Assembly (NCBI GenBank): GCA_029246685.1
Contig: JAQWMR010000002.1
Location: 1-64,000, forward strand
DNA: 64,000 nucleotides
DNA from: Acidimicrobiales bacterium
Lineage (GTDB): Bacteria; Actinomycetota; Acidimicrobiia; Acidimicrobiales; Aldehydirespiratoraceae
Reading direction: 5' to 3'
Position 1 is the first letter of the stretch. Every line of letters starts with the position of its first letter. A program made the position numbers and the translations under genes. Shown in pieces: positions 8,218 to 17,827 of this stretch. The notes under the pieces were generated by a model that had not been told where the DNA came from, searched no databases, and saw nothing but the letters and a program-made list of their open reading frames with translations.

Positions 8218-9792
8218 GTGCTGATCGAGCTCGTCGTCCGCGACCTCGGCGTGATCGATGAATTGTCCCTCGTCCTCGGCGAAGGAATGACGGCTGTCAC
8301 CGGTGAGACAGGCGCCGGAAAGACGCTGATCGTCGGTGCCATCGATCTCCTCACGGGCGGCCGGGCCGATGCCTCGCTTGTGCGCCCCGGCGCCGACGAG
8401 GCCGAGATCGAAGGACGGTTCGTCCACGGCGACGAGGAAGTCGTGGTTCGCCGAGTCATTCCCCGCGATGGCCGTAGCCGCGTGTACCTGAACGGCCGTC
8501 TCGCCACCGTGGGTGCCCTGAGCGAGGCCGGCGCCGATCTGGTCGACCTCCACGGGCAGCACGCGCACCAGTCGCTGCTGAAGGGACCGGTGCAGCGCGC
8601 CGCACTCGATCGGTTCGGCGCCATCGACACCGCCGCGCTCGCCGCGCTGGTCGACGATCTCCGCGCGGTCGACTCTGCGCTCGAGGAGCTGGGTGGCGAC
8701 GAGCGGGCTCGTGCCCGCGAGATCGACCTCCTCCAGTATCAACTCGACGAGATCGAGGCAGCCGGCATCACTGGCCCCGATGAAGACGCGAAGCTCGACA
8801 AGGAAGAGGATCTTCTGGCCGACTCCTCGGCGCACCGTGAGGCTGCCGGTGAGGCCCGCGGGCTGCTCGAGTCCGAAGGCCCTGCGGCGAGCGGTGTGTC
8901 CCGAGCGCTCGCCTCGCTCGAGGGCCGCACGCCGTTTGCCGACCTCGAGGAGCGGCTCCGCACGTTGGTCGCCGAGCTCGCCGACATCGCATCCGAGGTC
9001 CGCGACCGGGCCGATGGCATCGACGACGACCCAGAACGGCTCGCCGCGTTGCGGGAGCGACGAGCGACGCTGCGCGAGCTCAGGCGCAAGTACGGCGACG
9101 ACCTGTCCGACATCGAGACCTTTGCGACAGAGGCCACCGAGCGGTTGGCCGAGCTGCGCAGCCACGACGAGCGAGCGGCCCACCTCGACACCCGCCGAGC
9201 GGAGTTGGTCATCGAGCTCGCCGCCGAACAGAAGCGGGTGCGGGCGGCACGCGTCGCGGCGGCGCCCCGTCTCGCATCGGCCGTGGAGGGTCACCTCGTC
9301 GGGCTTGCGATGGCCGGCGCGCGTCTCGACGTGTCGGTCGACGGGCCCGCCGGAGACGACGTCGTCTTCCAGTTGGCCGCCAATGCCGGCCACGAGCCCC
9401 AGCCGCTTGCCAAGGTCGCATCGGGTGGCGAGCTTGCTCGCACCATGCTCGCTCTCCGCCTGGTGCTGAGTGCCGGGCCGCCCACGCTCGTCTTCGACGA
9501 GGTCGATGCCGGCATCGGTGGCGAGGCCGCCAACACGGTCGGCGCGTCGCTCGCGTCGCTGGCCGACATTCATCAGGTGCTGGTCGTCACCCATCTGGCG
9601 CAGGTCGCGGCCGTTGCCGATCACCACGTCGCGATCTCGAAACGTGAGGTCAAGGGAGCCACCGTCAGCGCCGCGAACCTGCTCGATCGCGAGACGCGAA
9701 TCACCGAGGTGAGCCGGATGTTGTCCGGTTCCCCCGACAGCGAAGCGGCTCGCGAACACGCCATCGAACTCCTTGCGTCAGGAAGATCATGA
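8218..9792 (+). CDS. recN: DNA repair protein RecN
   Basis: An SMC-like ATPase that acts in double-strand-break repair. The 524-residue protein has a Walker A motif GETGAGKT (about 28-35), a long coiled-coil middle (about 150-350, rich in Glu, Arg, Leu and Ala), the ABC signature ASGGELAR and Walker [14 protein letters not shown] (about 420-432), followed by [10 protein letters not shown]. The GTG start at 8218 follows AGAGGAC. It is slightly shorter than many RecN proteins, mostly in the coiled coil. It belongs to the tlyA-nadK-recN block. Confidence 0.94.
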   Translation: MLIELVVRDLGVIDELSLVLGEGMTAVTGETGAGKTLIVGAIDLLTGGRADASLVRPGADEAEIEGRFVHGDEEVVVRRVIPRDGRSRVYLNGRLATVGALSEAGADLVDLHGQHAHQSLLKGPVQRAALDRFGAIDTAALAALVDDLRAVDSALEELGGDERARAREIDLLQYQLDEIEAAGITGPDEDAKLDKEEDLLADSSAHREAAGEARGLLESEGPAASGVSRALASLEGRTPFADLEERLRTLVAELADIASEVRDRADGIDDDPERLAALRERRATLRELRRKYGDDLSDIETFATEATERLAELRSHDERAAHLDTRRAELVIELAAEQKRVRAARVAAAPRLASAVEGHLVGLAMAGARLDVSVDGPAGDDVVFQLAANAGHEPQPLAKVASGGELARTMLALRLVLSAGPPTLVFDEVDAGIGGEAANTVGASLASLADIHQVLVVTHLAQVAAVADHHVAISKREVKGATVSAANLLDRETRITEVSRMLSGSPDSEAAREHAIELLASGRS

Positions 9793-9850
9793 GAATCTTC
9801 TCCGCGCCGTGCGCGCCACAGGCCGCGCAAGTGGTTATGTTGAGATCCCG

Positions 9851-11506
9851 ATGACGAAGCACATCTTCGTGACCGGTGGAGTGGTGAGCGGGCTCGGCAA
9901 GGGGCTCAGCGGCTCGTCGCTCGGGCGCCTGCTCAAGGCCCGGGGCCTCCGAGTCACCATGCAAAAACTCGACCCGTATCTGAATGTCGATCCGGGAACG
10001 ATGAACCCCTTTGAGCACGGTGAGGTTTTCGTCACCGACGACGGTGGTGAAACCGACCTCGACCTCGGCCACTACGAGCGATTTGTCGATGAGAACCTCA
10101 CCCAGGACTCCAATGCGACGACGGGGTCGATCTACTCGTCCGTGATCGCGGCGGAGCGCCGTGGCGACTACCTGGGCAAGACCGTCCAGGTGATCCCGCA
10201 CATCACCAACGAAATCAAGCGTCGGATCAACCGGCTGGTCTCCGACGAGGTCGATGTCGTGATCACGGAAGTCGGCGGCACGGTCGGCGACATCGAGATC
10301 CTCCCGTTCCTCGAGGCGATCCGGCAGTTCCGGCTCGATGTCGGTCGGGAAAACGTCTTCTACATCCACGTCACGCTCGTGCCCTACATCGGCCCGTCGT
10401 CCGAGCAGAAGACGAAGCCCACGCAGCACTCGGTCACCGAGCTGCGCAGCCGCGGCATCCAGCCCGACGCCATCGTCTGTCGCTCCGACGATCCGATCAG
10501 TGCCGATCTGCGACGCAAGATCTCGAACCTCTGCGACGTGCCCATGGAGGGCGTGGTCAACGCGGCCGACGCGTCGAGCCTCTACGACATTCCGCTCGTG
10601 CTTCACGACGAGGGGTTGGACGAATACGTGTGCCGCGTCCTTGGGCTCGACGACCGCGAGGTCGATCTCGACCCGTGGAAAGAGATCGTCGCCAAGGTCG
10701 AAGCTGCCACCACGCCGGTGCGGATCGGCCTGATCGGGAAGTACGTCAGCCTGCCCGACGCCTATCTCTCTGTGGTCGAGTCGCTCAACCACGGTGGACT
10801 GCATCACGGCGGCGACATCCAGATCGAGTGGATCCAGGCCGAGGAGGTCGAAGGTCTCCTCGCTGCCGGTCGGTTGAAGGATCTCGACGGCATCGTCATC
10901 CCGGGTGGCTTCGGGGAGCGAGGGGTCGAGGGGAAGATCGCGGCTGCTGCGTATGCCCGCGAGTTCGACGTGCCGTGTCTGGGCCTGTGCCTCGGCATGC
11001 AGGTGATGACCATCGAGTACGCCCGCAACGCGCTCAACCTCGCCAACGCGAATTCCACCGAGTTCGACACCCGCACACCGCATCCCGTCATCGACTTGAT
11101 GGAAAGCCAGCGCGACGTCACCGACATGGGCGGCACGATGCGGCTGGGCGCCTATGTGGCGCAGCTGAAGCCGGGTTCCCGGGTCGCCGAGGCCTACGGC
11201 GAAGAGGTCGTCTCCGAGCGGCATCGCCATCGCTACGAGTTCAACCCGAAGTATCGCCAGCGTTTCGAGGAGAGCGAGCTCGTGCTGTCCGGCGAATCGC
11301 CCGACGGGCGGCTCGTCGAGTTCATCGAGCTCAACAACCATCCGTTCTGGGTCGCCACCCAGGCTCACCCGGAGTTCAAGAGCCGGCCCGATCGGCCCCA
11401 TCCGCTCTTCCGCGAGTTCGTCGCCGCGTCCATGCAGCGCGCCGAAGGTCGCAACCCGCAACTCATCGACATCGACGCCGACGTTCCCGCCAACGCGGAG
11501 TCATGA
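9851..11506 (+). CDS. pyrG: CTP synthase
   Basis: Makes CTP from UTP with glutamine as nitrogen donor. The N-terminal amidoligase domain starts with [18 protein letters not shown], and the C-terminal class I glutamine amidotransferase domain has GGFGERG, the nucleophile Cys in LGLCLGMQ (about residue 380) and [10 protein letters not shown]. It has 551 residues. I chose ATG 9851, which gives the standard family N-terminus; the upstream in-frame start would overlap recN. TATGTT lies 9 nt before the ATG. The stop overlaps the next gene by 4 nt. Confidence 0.96.
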   Translation: MTKHIFVTGGVVSGLGKGLSGSSLGRLLKARGLRVTMQKLDPYLNVDPGTMNPFEHGEVFVTDDGGETDLDLGHYERFVDENLTQDSNATTGSIYSSVIAAERRGDYLGKTVQVIPHITNEIKRRINRLVSDEVDVVITEVGGTVGDIEILPFLEAIRQFRLDVGRENVFYIHVTLVPYIGPSSEQKTKPTQHSVTELRSRGIQPDAIVCRSDDPISADLRRKISNLCDVPMEGVVNAADASSLYDIPLVLHDEGLDEYVCRVLGLDDREVDLDPWKEIVAKVEAATTPVRIGLIGKYVSLPDAYLSVVESLNHGGLHHGGDIQIEWIQAEEVEGLLAAGRLKDLDGIVIPGGFGERGVEGKIAAAAYAREFDVPCLGLCLGMQVMTIEYARNALNLANANSTEFDTRTPHPVIDLMESQRDVTDMGGTMRLGAYVAQLKPGSRVAEAYGEEVVSERHRHRYEFNPKYRQRFEESELVLSGESPDGRLVEFIELNNHPFWVATQAHPEFKSRPDRPHPLFREFVAASMQRAEGRNPQLIDIDADVPANAES

Positions 11507-12069
11507 CCGAGCCGGGGCCCCGCTCTGCGTCGGGGTTCCGCCGGCTCGGCGAGCGAGAGGTCTACGAGGGCTGGTCGATCAACGTCGTCGTGGCCGAGTT
11601 CGAGACCCCGGAGGGCGACACGGTCACGCGCGACGTCGTCCGCCACCCCGGTGCCGTCTCGGTCGTGCCGCTCGACGGCGACGAGATCGTGCTGGTCCGT
11701 CAGTTTCGGTCGCCGGCTGAGGAAGACCTTCTTGAGATTCCGGCCGGCAAACGAGACGTCGCCGACGAGCCTCCGGAGGAGACGGCGCTACGGGAGCTGG
11801 CCGAGGAGGTGGGGCTGACCACGTCAACGCCGCTCGTGCCGCTGTCCGAGTTCTACAACTCGGTCGGATTCTCCGACGAGTACTCCTACGTGTACCTCGC
11901 CACGGACCTCGAGCCTGTTCCGCTGGACCGGCAGGGTCCCGAAGAGCAGCACATGACCATCGAACGGTGGCCGGTCGACGACATCGCCGCGGCGATCGCC
12001 GACCACCGAATCAAGGACGCAAAGACGGTGATCGGCCTCCTCGCCGCGTTGCGTCACCTGGGGCGGTAG
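11503..12069 (+). CDS. NUDIX hydrolase, ADP-ribose pyrophosphatase type
   Basis: Probably hydrolyses ADP-ribose or a related nucleoside diphosphate sugar; the counterpart Rv1700 is an ADP-ribose pyrophosphatase. The Nudix box runs from the Gly of GKRD (about residue 81) to RELAEEVGL (about 103). The protein has 188 residues. The ATG lies in the pyrG stop (ATGA overlap), so it is coupled to CTP synthase. It ends 4 nt before xerD. Confidence 0.9.
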   Translation: MTEPGPRSASGFRRLGEREVYEGWSINVVVAEFETPEGDTVTRDVVRHPGAVSVVPLDGDEIVLVRQFRSPAEEDLLEIPAGKRDVADEPPEETALRELAEEVGLTTSTPLVPLSEFYNSVGFSDEYSYVYLATDLEPVPLDRQGPEEQHMTIERWPVDDIAAAIADHRIKDAKTVIGLLAALRHLGR

Positions 12070-12073
12070 TCGG

Positions 12074-13015
12074 ATGAACGGCTCGATCGTGGCCGCCGAG
12101 GACCGGCTCGAGCCGGAGGCGGAGGACTTCCTGATCTGGCTCACGGTCGAGAAAGGGCGCTCGGTGAACACGCTCGACGCGTACCGACGCGACTTACTGC
12201 GGTACCGCGATCATCTGGCCCGGCGAGGATCGTCGGCTGTTGCGGCCGACGAGGACGACGTGATCGCGTTCGTGCACGTGCTGCAAGGCGAGGGGCTGGC
12301 TGCATCGTCGGTCACCCGGACGCTCGTGGCGGTGCGGGGTCTGCACCGGTTCCTGGTCGCAGAAGAGGTTCGCCCTAACGATCCGGCGTCCGAGGTCGCG
12401 ATGCCGCGGGTGCCGCGCGGGCTACCGAAGGCGTTGACGCTCGAGGAGGTCACTTCGCTTATCGAGGTGGTCGTGGGCGACGATCCGGTCGCCCGGCGAG
12501 ACCGCGCGATCCTCGAAACGCTCTATGGCACCGGTGTCCGGATCTCAGAGCTGGTCGGGTTGTCGCTCGGCGATGTGGACCTGCACGACGGGCTCATGCG
12601 AGTGCTCGGCAAGGGCGACAAGGAACGCATCGTGCCGATCGGCCGCCACGCCGCAGTGGCGCTGACCGAGTGGGCGGCTGCTTCCGGACGGGGGGGGATG
12701 GAGCCCGAACGGTGGGCTCGCCGTGACGACGCCGACGCCGTCTTCCTGAATCAGCGGGGCGGTCGGCTCAGTCGCCAGGGAGCGTGGGGGGTGGTCCGTC
12801 GGCACGGCGACGAGGTCGGCCTCGGCGATCGGCTCAGCCCGCACGTGCTTCGCCACTCCTGCGCCACTCACATGCTCGACCATGGTGCCGACATCCGAAC
12901 CGTGCAGGAATTGCTCGGCCATGCGTCCATTTCGACCACGCAGATCTACACGAAGGTGTCCACAGAGCGTCTGCTCGCGGTCTACCGCAACGCCCACCCG
13001 AGGGCCGTCTCATGA
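12074..13015 (+). CDS. xerD: Tyrosine recombinase XerD
   Basis: Resolves chromosome dimers at dif sites together with a XerC partner that is not in this window. The 313-residue protein has an N-terminal SAM-like core-binding domain (about 1-100) and a catalytic domain with Arg in GTGVRISEL (about 155), the HxxR-type box HVLRHSCATHM (Arg ~259) and GHASISTTQIYTKV with the nucleophile Tyr (about 292). It sits in the conserved pyrG-NUDIX-xerD order, which supports XerD rather than a phage integrase. Confidence 0.93.
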   Translation: MNGSIVAAEDRLEPEAEDFLIWLTVEKGRSVNTLDAYRRDLLRYRDHLARRGSSAVAADEDDVIAFVHVLQGEGLAASSVTRTLVAVRGLHRFLVAEEVRPNDPASEVAMPRVPRGLPKALTLEEVTSLIEVVVGDDPVARRDRAILETLYGTGVRISELVGLSLGDVDLHDGLMRVLGKGDKERIVPIGRHAAVALTEWAAASGRGGMEPERWARRDDADAVFLNQRGGRLSRQGAWGVVRRHGDEVGLGDRLSPHVLRHSCATHMLDHGADIRTVQELLGHASISTTQIYTKVSTERLLAVYRNAHPRAVS

Positions 13016-13028
13016 CAAGGTTCGGCTG

Positions 13029-13547
13029 ATGGGCGGCGCCGTCCACCTCACCAAACGCTTCTTCGGCGCGCTGTGGCCGGGCGGACCTCGCGAAACTGAC
13101 CGGGCGTGGGTCGAGGAGGTCCTCTCCGACACCGAATACGCGCTCTGGAAGCGTCAGTGCGGGCCGGACCGGCGCCACACGGCGTCCGTGGGCCGCGAGG
13201 TCGAGAGGAGGTTGGGCAACGAAGCGACGCCGCCGGTCCTGGCCGCCGCGCTACTCCACGACATCGGCAAGATCGAGGCGGATCTGGGCACGTGGGGCCG
13301 TGTGATCGCCACGCTGTCGGCCAAGGTCGCGGGCCGTGATACGGCTCGCCTCTGGGTTCGGTCCTCCGGGTTCACCCGCCGTGTCGGGCTGTACCTGCAC
13401 CACCCCGAGTTCGGGGCTGATCTCCTGGAGATGGCCCAGTCGGACCCGCTCACAGTCGCCTGGGCTGCCGAGCACCACAAGCCTTCGGAGGAGTGGACCG
13501 TGCCGATGGAGATCGCCCAGGTGCTCTACGAGGTCGACGACGACTGA
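13029..13547 (+). CDS. HD-domain protein
   Basis: A 172-residue predicted metal-dependent phosphohydrolase. It has a paired His-Asp motif in LLHDIGKIE (about residues 77-85), an upstream His in RRHTASVG and a later pair in AEHHKPS, the usual metal ligands of HD domains. The substrate is unknown. It begins 13 nt after xerD and is probably co-transcribed with it; TTCGGCTG precedes the ATG. Confidence 0.75.
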   Translation: MGGAVHLTKRFFGALWPGGPRETDRAWVEEVLSDTEYALWKRQCGPDRRHTASVGREVERRLGNEATPPVLAAALLHDIGKIEADLGTWGRVIATLSAKVAGRDTARLWVRSSGFTRRVGLYLHHPEFGADLLEMAQSDPLTVAWAAEHHKPSEEWTVPMEIAQVLYEVDDD

Positions 13548-13567
13548 GCGTGTGCGAGGCTCGTCGG

Positions 13568-13784
13568 GTGAAGCTCGGCGGTCTCCTTCTCGTGCTCTGC
13601 CTTGTCGTCGGCGGCTGCCGCGAGCGACGTTGGGGGATCGGAGGATCTCGAGGGTGCGCTCGAGCACGGGTCTGCCGTGTGGGAACAGCGTGTCTCGTGG
13701 GTCACGGATCCGATGGGCTTCGTCGACGGACAGGGCGTCGTTGCGGCTCGGGACATCGACCACCTCGCACTGGTTTGCAACTAA
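13568..13784 (+). pseudogene. Frameshifted lipoprotein remnant
   Basis: GTG 13568 opens a classic lipoprotein signal (KLGGLLLVLCLVVGGC, with the lipobox Cys at residue 17). The frame then turns into Arg-rich nonsense, while the next frame continues with protein-like sequence (VWEQRVSWVTDPMGFVDG, then GVVAARDIDHLALV) to a TAA at 13782. The second part resembles a blade of a PQQ/beta-propeller lipoprotein. The shift lies at about 13605-13625. I read it as the remains of a secreted beta-propeller lipoprotein, short and broken; family membership is a guess. Confidence 0.45.
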
Positions 13785-13925
13785 ACCCACAACCTCATCC
13801 ACCACCACCACCACCACTACAAACTCACCCGAACCAACGGACAATGAACACTCGCACCACCCGACGCACAGAAGAAGAACGCGGCGTGAGCTGAGTCGAG
13901 ACAGGGGAGAGCGGTGCTGCGGGTC
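13785..13925. other. Intergenic region with a CAC microsatellite
   Basis: No gene is seen between the lipoprotein remnant and the trpS stop codon. It contains about six CAC repeats near 13799-13816. Composition is lower in GC than its surroundings. Confidence 0.5.
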
Positions 13926-14909
13926 CTAGTCCGCCAAGAAGCCGATATTGGCCTTGGCTCGGGCGAGGGTGACCGCGGCGGTCTCGCGGGCCTTCTCGGC
14001 GCCGACCTTCAGGAGTCGGGCGGTCTCGCCGGGATCGGCCTCCAGCTCGCGGAAGCGGGCCTGGAACGGCTCGAGCAGAGCAACGACGGCGTCGGCTGCA
14101 TCGACCTTCAGTTGGCCGTACTGCTCGTAGTCGCCGGCCAGCGACGCCGGATCGCGGTCGGTCGCGGCGCCGAGGATCGAGAGCAGGTTGGACACGCCCG
14201 GCTTCTCGGTGAAGTCGAAGCTGACCTCGCCGTCGTTGTCCGTTACCGCGCTGCGGATCTTCTTGGCGATCTGTTTGGGTTCGTCGAGCAGATTGACGGT
14301 GCCCTTGGGCGAGTCGAGGGACTTGCTCATCTTGTTGGTCGGCTGCTGGAGATCCATCACGCGAGCAGCCGCCTTCGGAACCACGGCCTTGGGCAGGACG
14401 AAGGTGTCGCCGTATCGAGAGTTGAACCGTTCGGCGATGTCGCGCGTGATCTCGATGTGCTGGCGCTGGTCGTCGCCCACCGGCACCTCGTCGGTGTCAT
14501 AAAGAAGAATGTCGGCTGCCTGGAGCGCCGGATAGGTGAACAGGCCTCCCGAGATGAAGTCTTTGTGCTGGTCGGACTTGTCCTTGAACTGCGTCATCCG
14601 GCTGAGCTCGCCGAACGAGACAGAACACTCCATCAACCAGGCGCACTCGGTGTGCTCGCGCACATGGGACTGCACGAAGAGCGTGCAGACCGCTGGGTCA
14701 AGGCCCGCGGCCATGAGGAGCTGCGACAGACGCAGCGAGGCCGCGCCCACCTCGCCCGGGGTCTTCGGCACGGTGATGGCGTGGAGATCGACCACGCAGA
14801 AGATCGCGTCGGTCTCGTGCTGCATGCGTGACCAGTTCCGGATCGCGCCGAGGTAGTTGCCGATGTGAAGATCGCCGGTGGGCTGAATGCCTGAGAACAC
14901 GCGGGTCAT
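13926..14909 (-). CDS. trpS: Tryptophanyl-tRNA synthetase
   Basis: Charges tRNA-Trp. The 327-residue class I synthetase has the HIGH-type motif DLHIGNYLG (about residues 12-20) and the KMSKS loop (NKMSKSLDSPKG, about 197-208), with a normal length. ATG 14909 gives the family N-terminus MTRVFSGIQPTG and lies 8 nt after a TAACAT box, so the longer upstream frame is not used. It is on the minus strand, downstream of nothing obvious, and separates the xerD block from scpA. Confidence 0.95.
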   Translation of the reverse strand: MTRVFSGIQPTGDLHIGNYLGAIRNWSRMQHETDAIFCVVDLHAITVPKTPGEVGAASLRLSQLLMAAGLDPAVCTLFVQSHVREHTECAWLMECSVSFGELSRMTQFKDKSDQHKDFISGGLFTYPALQAADILLYDTDEVPVGDDQRQHIEITRDIAERFNSRYGDTFVLPKAVVPKAAARVMDLQQPTNKMSKSLDSPKGTVNLLDEPKQIAKKIRSAVTDNDGEVSFDFTEKPGVSNLLSILGAATDRDPASLAGDYEQYGQLKVDAADAVVALLEPFQARFRELEADPGETARLLKVGAEKARETAAVTLARAKANIGFLAD

Positions 14910-14923
14910 GGCCCGAGATGTTA
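14910..14923 (-). promoter_or_regulatory. -10 box for leaderless trpS mRNA
   Basis: On the minus strand TAACAT (14923-14918) is followed by 8 nt and the trpS ATG. Confidence 0.5.
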
Positions 14924-14946
14924 CGGCGAACCCTCGGGCTTCCCCG

Positions 14947-16275
14947 TCATTTCTCGGCGGATGTCCCCAGCGGGTCGGCCGTTCGGTTCTGGAGAGCGGC
15001 CTTGTAGATCCGCAGCGTCTCCTCGCGGGCGAGCGCATGATCGACGATCGGCGTCGGGTAGTCGACTCCGAGACCTACGCCCATCTTGGCGAGGTCGACG
15101 GGCACTGCCTCCCACGGTGCGTGGATCGAGCGAGAATCGAGGCCGGCGAGTTCGGGGACCCACGAGCGGATGTAGGCGCCGTAAGGGTCGAATCGGCGGC
15201 TTTGGGTGACGGGATTGAAGACCCGGAAGTACGGGGCGGCGTCCGGACCGGTCCCGGCCACCCACTGCCAGTTTCCGGCGTTCGACGGGATGTCGCCGTC
15301 GCGCAGCCAGTGGCGGAAGAAGCGCTCGCCTCGGCGCCAGTCGATCAGCAGGTCCTTGACGAGGAACGACGCGGAGATCATGCGGACCCGGTTGTGCATC
15401 CAGCCCGTCTCGCGGAGCTGGCGCATCCCGGCGTCGACGATCGGATACCCGGTCCGTCCCTCGCTCCAGGCCGCGAAGGCCGCATCGGCGTCCTTCCCCG
15501 TCTCCCATGGAATGGCGTCGAACTCCGACCGCAAAGCCACCCGGTCGATGTCCGGTGCCCCGAGGGTGATGTGGGCGTACCAGTCCCGCCAGGCGAGCTG
15601 GCGCACGATGGCCTCGCCGCCATCGCCCTCGTCGAGCATCCGGCGGACCACGGCGCGAGCCGAGACCATGCCGAATCGAAGCGCGGTCGAGAGGTCGGTC
15701 GTGCCGGCGACGCCTGGCAGGTCGCGTGTTGCCGGGTAGCCGCCGGCCCGTTCGACGGCGGTGCCGAGCGGCTCGGGGACGGACTCGTCGAGATCGAGAG
15801 GTTCGCCGAGCGGGAGCGTCTGCCATTGCTTGTGGAACGGCGTGAAGACCCGCGACAGCGTGCCCTTCTTCGTGAGCACTGTTCCGGGGGCGTGGACGAG
15901 CGTTCCCCAGTGCGGATGGAGCGGCACGGCGCCGAGTGCGGCGCTGACGGCATCGTCGCGACGGGTCGCCCACCGGGTGACGTCGGCGTTGACGTGGACC
16001 GCGCTCGCGCCGATTTCGGCGGCGACGCCAGCGACGATCTCGGTGGGATCGCCCGATTCGATTCGGAGGTCGACCCCGGTGGCGGCGAGCGACTCGCCGA
16101 GCGCATCGACAGCGTCGAGGAAGGCCCGACGCCGAAACGGCCCAGCCGTATCAAGGAGACGGGGTTCCCGCACGACCAAGGGGACCGCGTTCGCGGCGTC
16201 TTGCGCTCCGGACCACGCTGGGTTGTCCGAGAGACGGAGATCCCGGCGGAACCACGCGATCGAACAGGTCTGCAT
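14947..16275 (-). CDS. phrB: Deoxyribodipyrimidine photolyase
   Basis: Repairs UV-induced cyclobutane pyrimidine dimers with blue light and FAD. The 442-residue protein has the N-terminal antenna domain (IAWFRRDLRLSDNPA) and the FAD-binding domain with WRDWYAHI, GYPIVDAGMRQLRETGWMHN and FFRHWLRDGD...NWQW segments typical of class I photolyases. Two ATG codons are adjacent; the second (16275) lies 6 nt after a TAGATT box and is preferred. It is divergent from scpA. A light-repair enzyme suggests a sunlit habitat. Confidence 0.93.
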   Translation of the reverse strand: MQTCSIAWFRRDLRLSDNPAWSGAQDAANAVPLVVREPRLLDTAGPFRRRAFLDAVDALGESLAATGVDLRIESGDPTEIVAGVAAEIGASAVHVNADVTRWATRRDDAVSAALGAVPLHPHWGTLVHAPGTVLTKKGTLSRVFTPFHKQWQTLPLGEPLDLDESVPEPLGTAVERAGGYPATRDLPGVAGTTDLSTALRFGMVSARAVVRRMLDEGDGGEAIVRQLAWRDWYAHITLGAPDIDRVALRSEFDAIPWETGKDADAAFAAWSEGRTGYPIVDAGMRQLRETGWMHNRVRMISASFLVKDLLIDWRRGERFFRHWLRDGDIPSNAGNWQWVAGTGPDAAPYFRVFNPVTQSRRFDPYGAYIRSWVPELAGLDSRSIHAPWEAVPVDLAKMGVGLGVDYPTPIVDHALAREETLRIYKAALQNRTADPLGTSAEK

Positions 16276-16287
16276 CATCCGAATCTA
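16276..16287 (-). promoter_or_regulatory. -10 box for leaderless phrB mRNA
   Basis: On the minus strand TAGATT (16287-16282) is followed by 6 nt and the second ATG of the phr frame. Confidence 0.45.
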
Positions 16288-16358
16288 CGGCCCGACCTGG
16301 GTGAATGGATGCACGCGAGAACCCCGCTCAGGAACACGGAACGCGCGTTTTGACGGTC

Positions 16359-16371
16359 TAGGGTCACCGGA
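16359..16371 (+). promoter_or_regulatory. -10 box for leaderless scpA mRNA
   Basis: TAGGGT at 16359-16364 is followed by 7 nt and the scpA ATG at 16372. It starts the scpA-scpB-rluB unit. Confidence 0.55.
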
Positions 16372-17151
16372 ATGCCGTATGAGGTGCACACACCGGTCTT
16401 CGACGGGCCGTTCGATCTGCTTCTGCACCTGATCCTGCGCGAGCAGGTGGACCTCTACGAGGTCAATCTCAGCGAGATCGTCGACGCATACCTGATCGAA
16501 CTGGACCGCATGGATCGGCTCGATCTCGAGGTCGCCACCGAGTTCCTCCTCATCGCGGCGACGCTCGTCGAGTTGAAGGCTCGGCGGCTCCTTCCCGACG
16601 ACCCCGAGATCGACCTCGACGACGAGCTCGGCCTGTGGGAAGAGCGCGATCTTCTCCTGGCGCGCCTGGTCGAGTGCAAGACGTTCAAGGACGCAGCCAT
16701 GGTGCTGCGCAAGCTCTCGGCCCATGCGGCGCGGTCATATCCCCGACGCGTCGGGCCCGTCGAGGACTGGTTCATCGGGATGGCACCGGACTTGCTCGAG
16801 CGGACCACCCCCGAGGACCTCCGCAACGCGTATCTCTCCGCCGTCGCGCCGAAGCCGATCGTCCGCGTCGACCTCTCACACCTCACGCCGATCAAAGTCA
16901 CGGTGCAGGAAGCGGTCGAGGAGCTCGTCGACGAGCTTCCCCGCGTCGGCCGTCTCACCTTCCGAGAGCTCACATCGGGGCTCGTCGACCGCATCGAGGT
17001 CGTCGTCCGCTTCTTGGCGGTGCTCGAGCTGTTCAAACAGGGCGCAGTGGAGCTGGACCAGCCGGGCAACTTCGGCGACATCAACATCGTGTGGGTCGGC
17101 GACGAGTCCGTCCGCGCCGATGCCATCTCGATCGACACCTACGAGGGCTGA
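16372..17151 (+). CDS. scpA: Segregation and condensation protein A
   Basis: Kleisin subunit that bridges the SMC heads in the bacterial condensin complex. The 259-residue protein shows the kleisin N-terminus FDGPFDLLLHLI (about 10-21), VATEFLLIAATLVELKARRLLP and a C-terminal winged-helix-like region. It is followed 3 nt later by scpB, its fixed partner. The usual actinobacterial parA-like gene upstream is absent here, replaced by trpS and phrB. Confidence 0.94.
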   Translation: MPYEVHTPVFDGPFDLLLHLILREQVDLYEVNLSEIVDAYLIELDRMDRLDLEVATEFLLIAATLVELKARRLLPDDPEIDLDDELGLWEERDLLLARLVECKTFKDAAMVLRKLSAHAARSYPRRVGPVEDWFIGMAPDLLERTTPEDLRNAYLSAVAPKPIVRVDLSHLTPIKVTVQEAVEELVDELPRVGRLTFRELTSGLVDRIEVVVRFLAVLELFKQGAVELDQPGNFGDINIVWVGDESVRADAISIDTYEG

Positions 17152-17154
17152 TCC

Positions 17155-17814
17155 GTGGTTGCCGAACACATCCCGCCGGCAGTCGAAGCCATCCTGATGG
17201 TGGCCGAGGATCCGTTGCCGCCCGAACTACTGGCCCAGCTGGTCGGCACGTCGGCCGAGGAGATCGACGAGGTGTGCGAGTCGCTCGCCCATCAGTACGT
17301 GGTCGAGGGGCGCGGGTTCATCCTCGCCCGGGTCGCCGGCGGTTTCCGGTATCAGACGGCGACCGAACAGGCGCCGTACGTGGAGCGTTTCGTGCTCGAG
17401 GGGCAGTCGTCGCGGCTGTCCGCGGCGGCGCTCGAGACGTTGGCCGTCGTCGCCTACAAGCAGCCGGTCTCGCGGAACCAGATCGCGGCGATCCGTGGCG
17501 TCAACGTCGACAGTGTGATGCGCACCCTGCAGCAGCGCGGATATGTCGATGAAGTGGCTCGAGACCCGGGCCCAGGCCAGGCCGTGCTCTACGGCACCAC
17601 CCCGACATTCCTCGAGCGTCTCGGGCTCGACTCGATCAGCGAACTCCCGCCGCTCGGCGAGTTCTTCCCGGGCAGCGACGTGGTGGAAGCCCTTGAACAC
17701 GGCCTTCGGGTTGTTCCCGACGATGAGTTCATCGAACTCGACGACGGAGACGTCGACCGCGACGGTGACGGCGTTGAAGCCGACGGCGCTGTGGCGAGCG
17801 ACGACGAGTCGTGA
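17155..17814 (+). CDS. scpB: Segregation and condensation protein B
   Basis: Condensin accessory subunit that dimerises and binds ScpA. The 219-residue protein has two winged-helix domains; the typical segments AAALETLAVVAYKQPVSR and GRGFILARVAGGF are present. GTG 17155 begins 3 nt after the scpA stop, so the two are coupled. The C-terminal ~30 residues are very acidic (DGDVDRDGDG). Confidence 0.93.
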   Translation: MVAEHIPPAVEAILMVAEDPLPPELLAQLVGTSAEEIDEVCESLAHQYVVEGRGFILARVAGGFRYQTATEQAPYVERFVLEGQSSRLSAAALETLAVVAYKQPVSRNQIAAIRGVNVDSVMRTLQQRGYVDEVARDPGPGQAVLYGTTPTFLERLGLDSISELPPLGEFFPGSDVVEALEHGLRVVPDDEFIELDDGDVDRDGDGVEADGAVASDDES

Positions 17815-17827
17815 GTCCCGCGCAGAC

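Noticed and set aside
12074..13015. The xerD gene considered as a mobile-element integrase.
   Set aside because: Its position after pyrG and the NUDIX gene is the conserved chromosomal one, with no flanking repeats.
13799..13816. CAC trinucleotide repeat.
   Set aside because: A simple microsatellite in a gap; no gene or structure supports a function.
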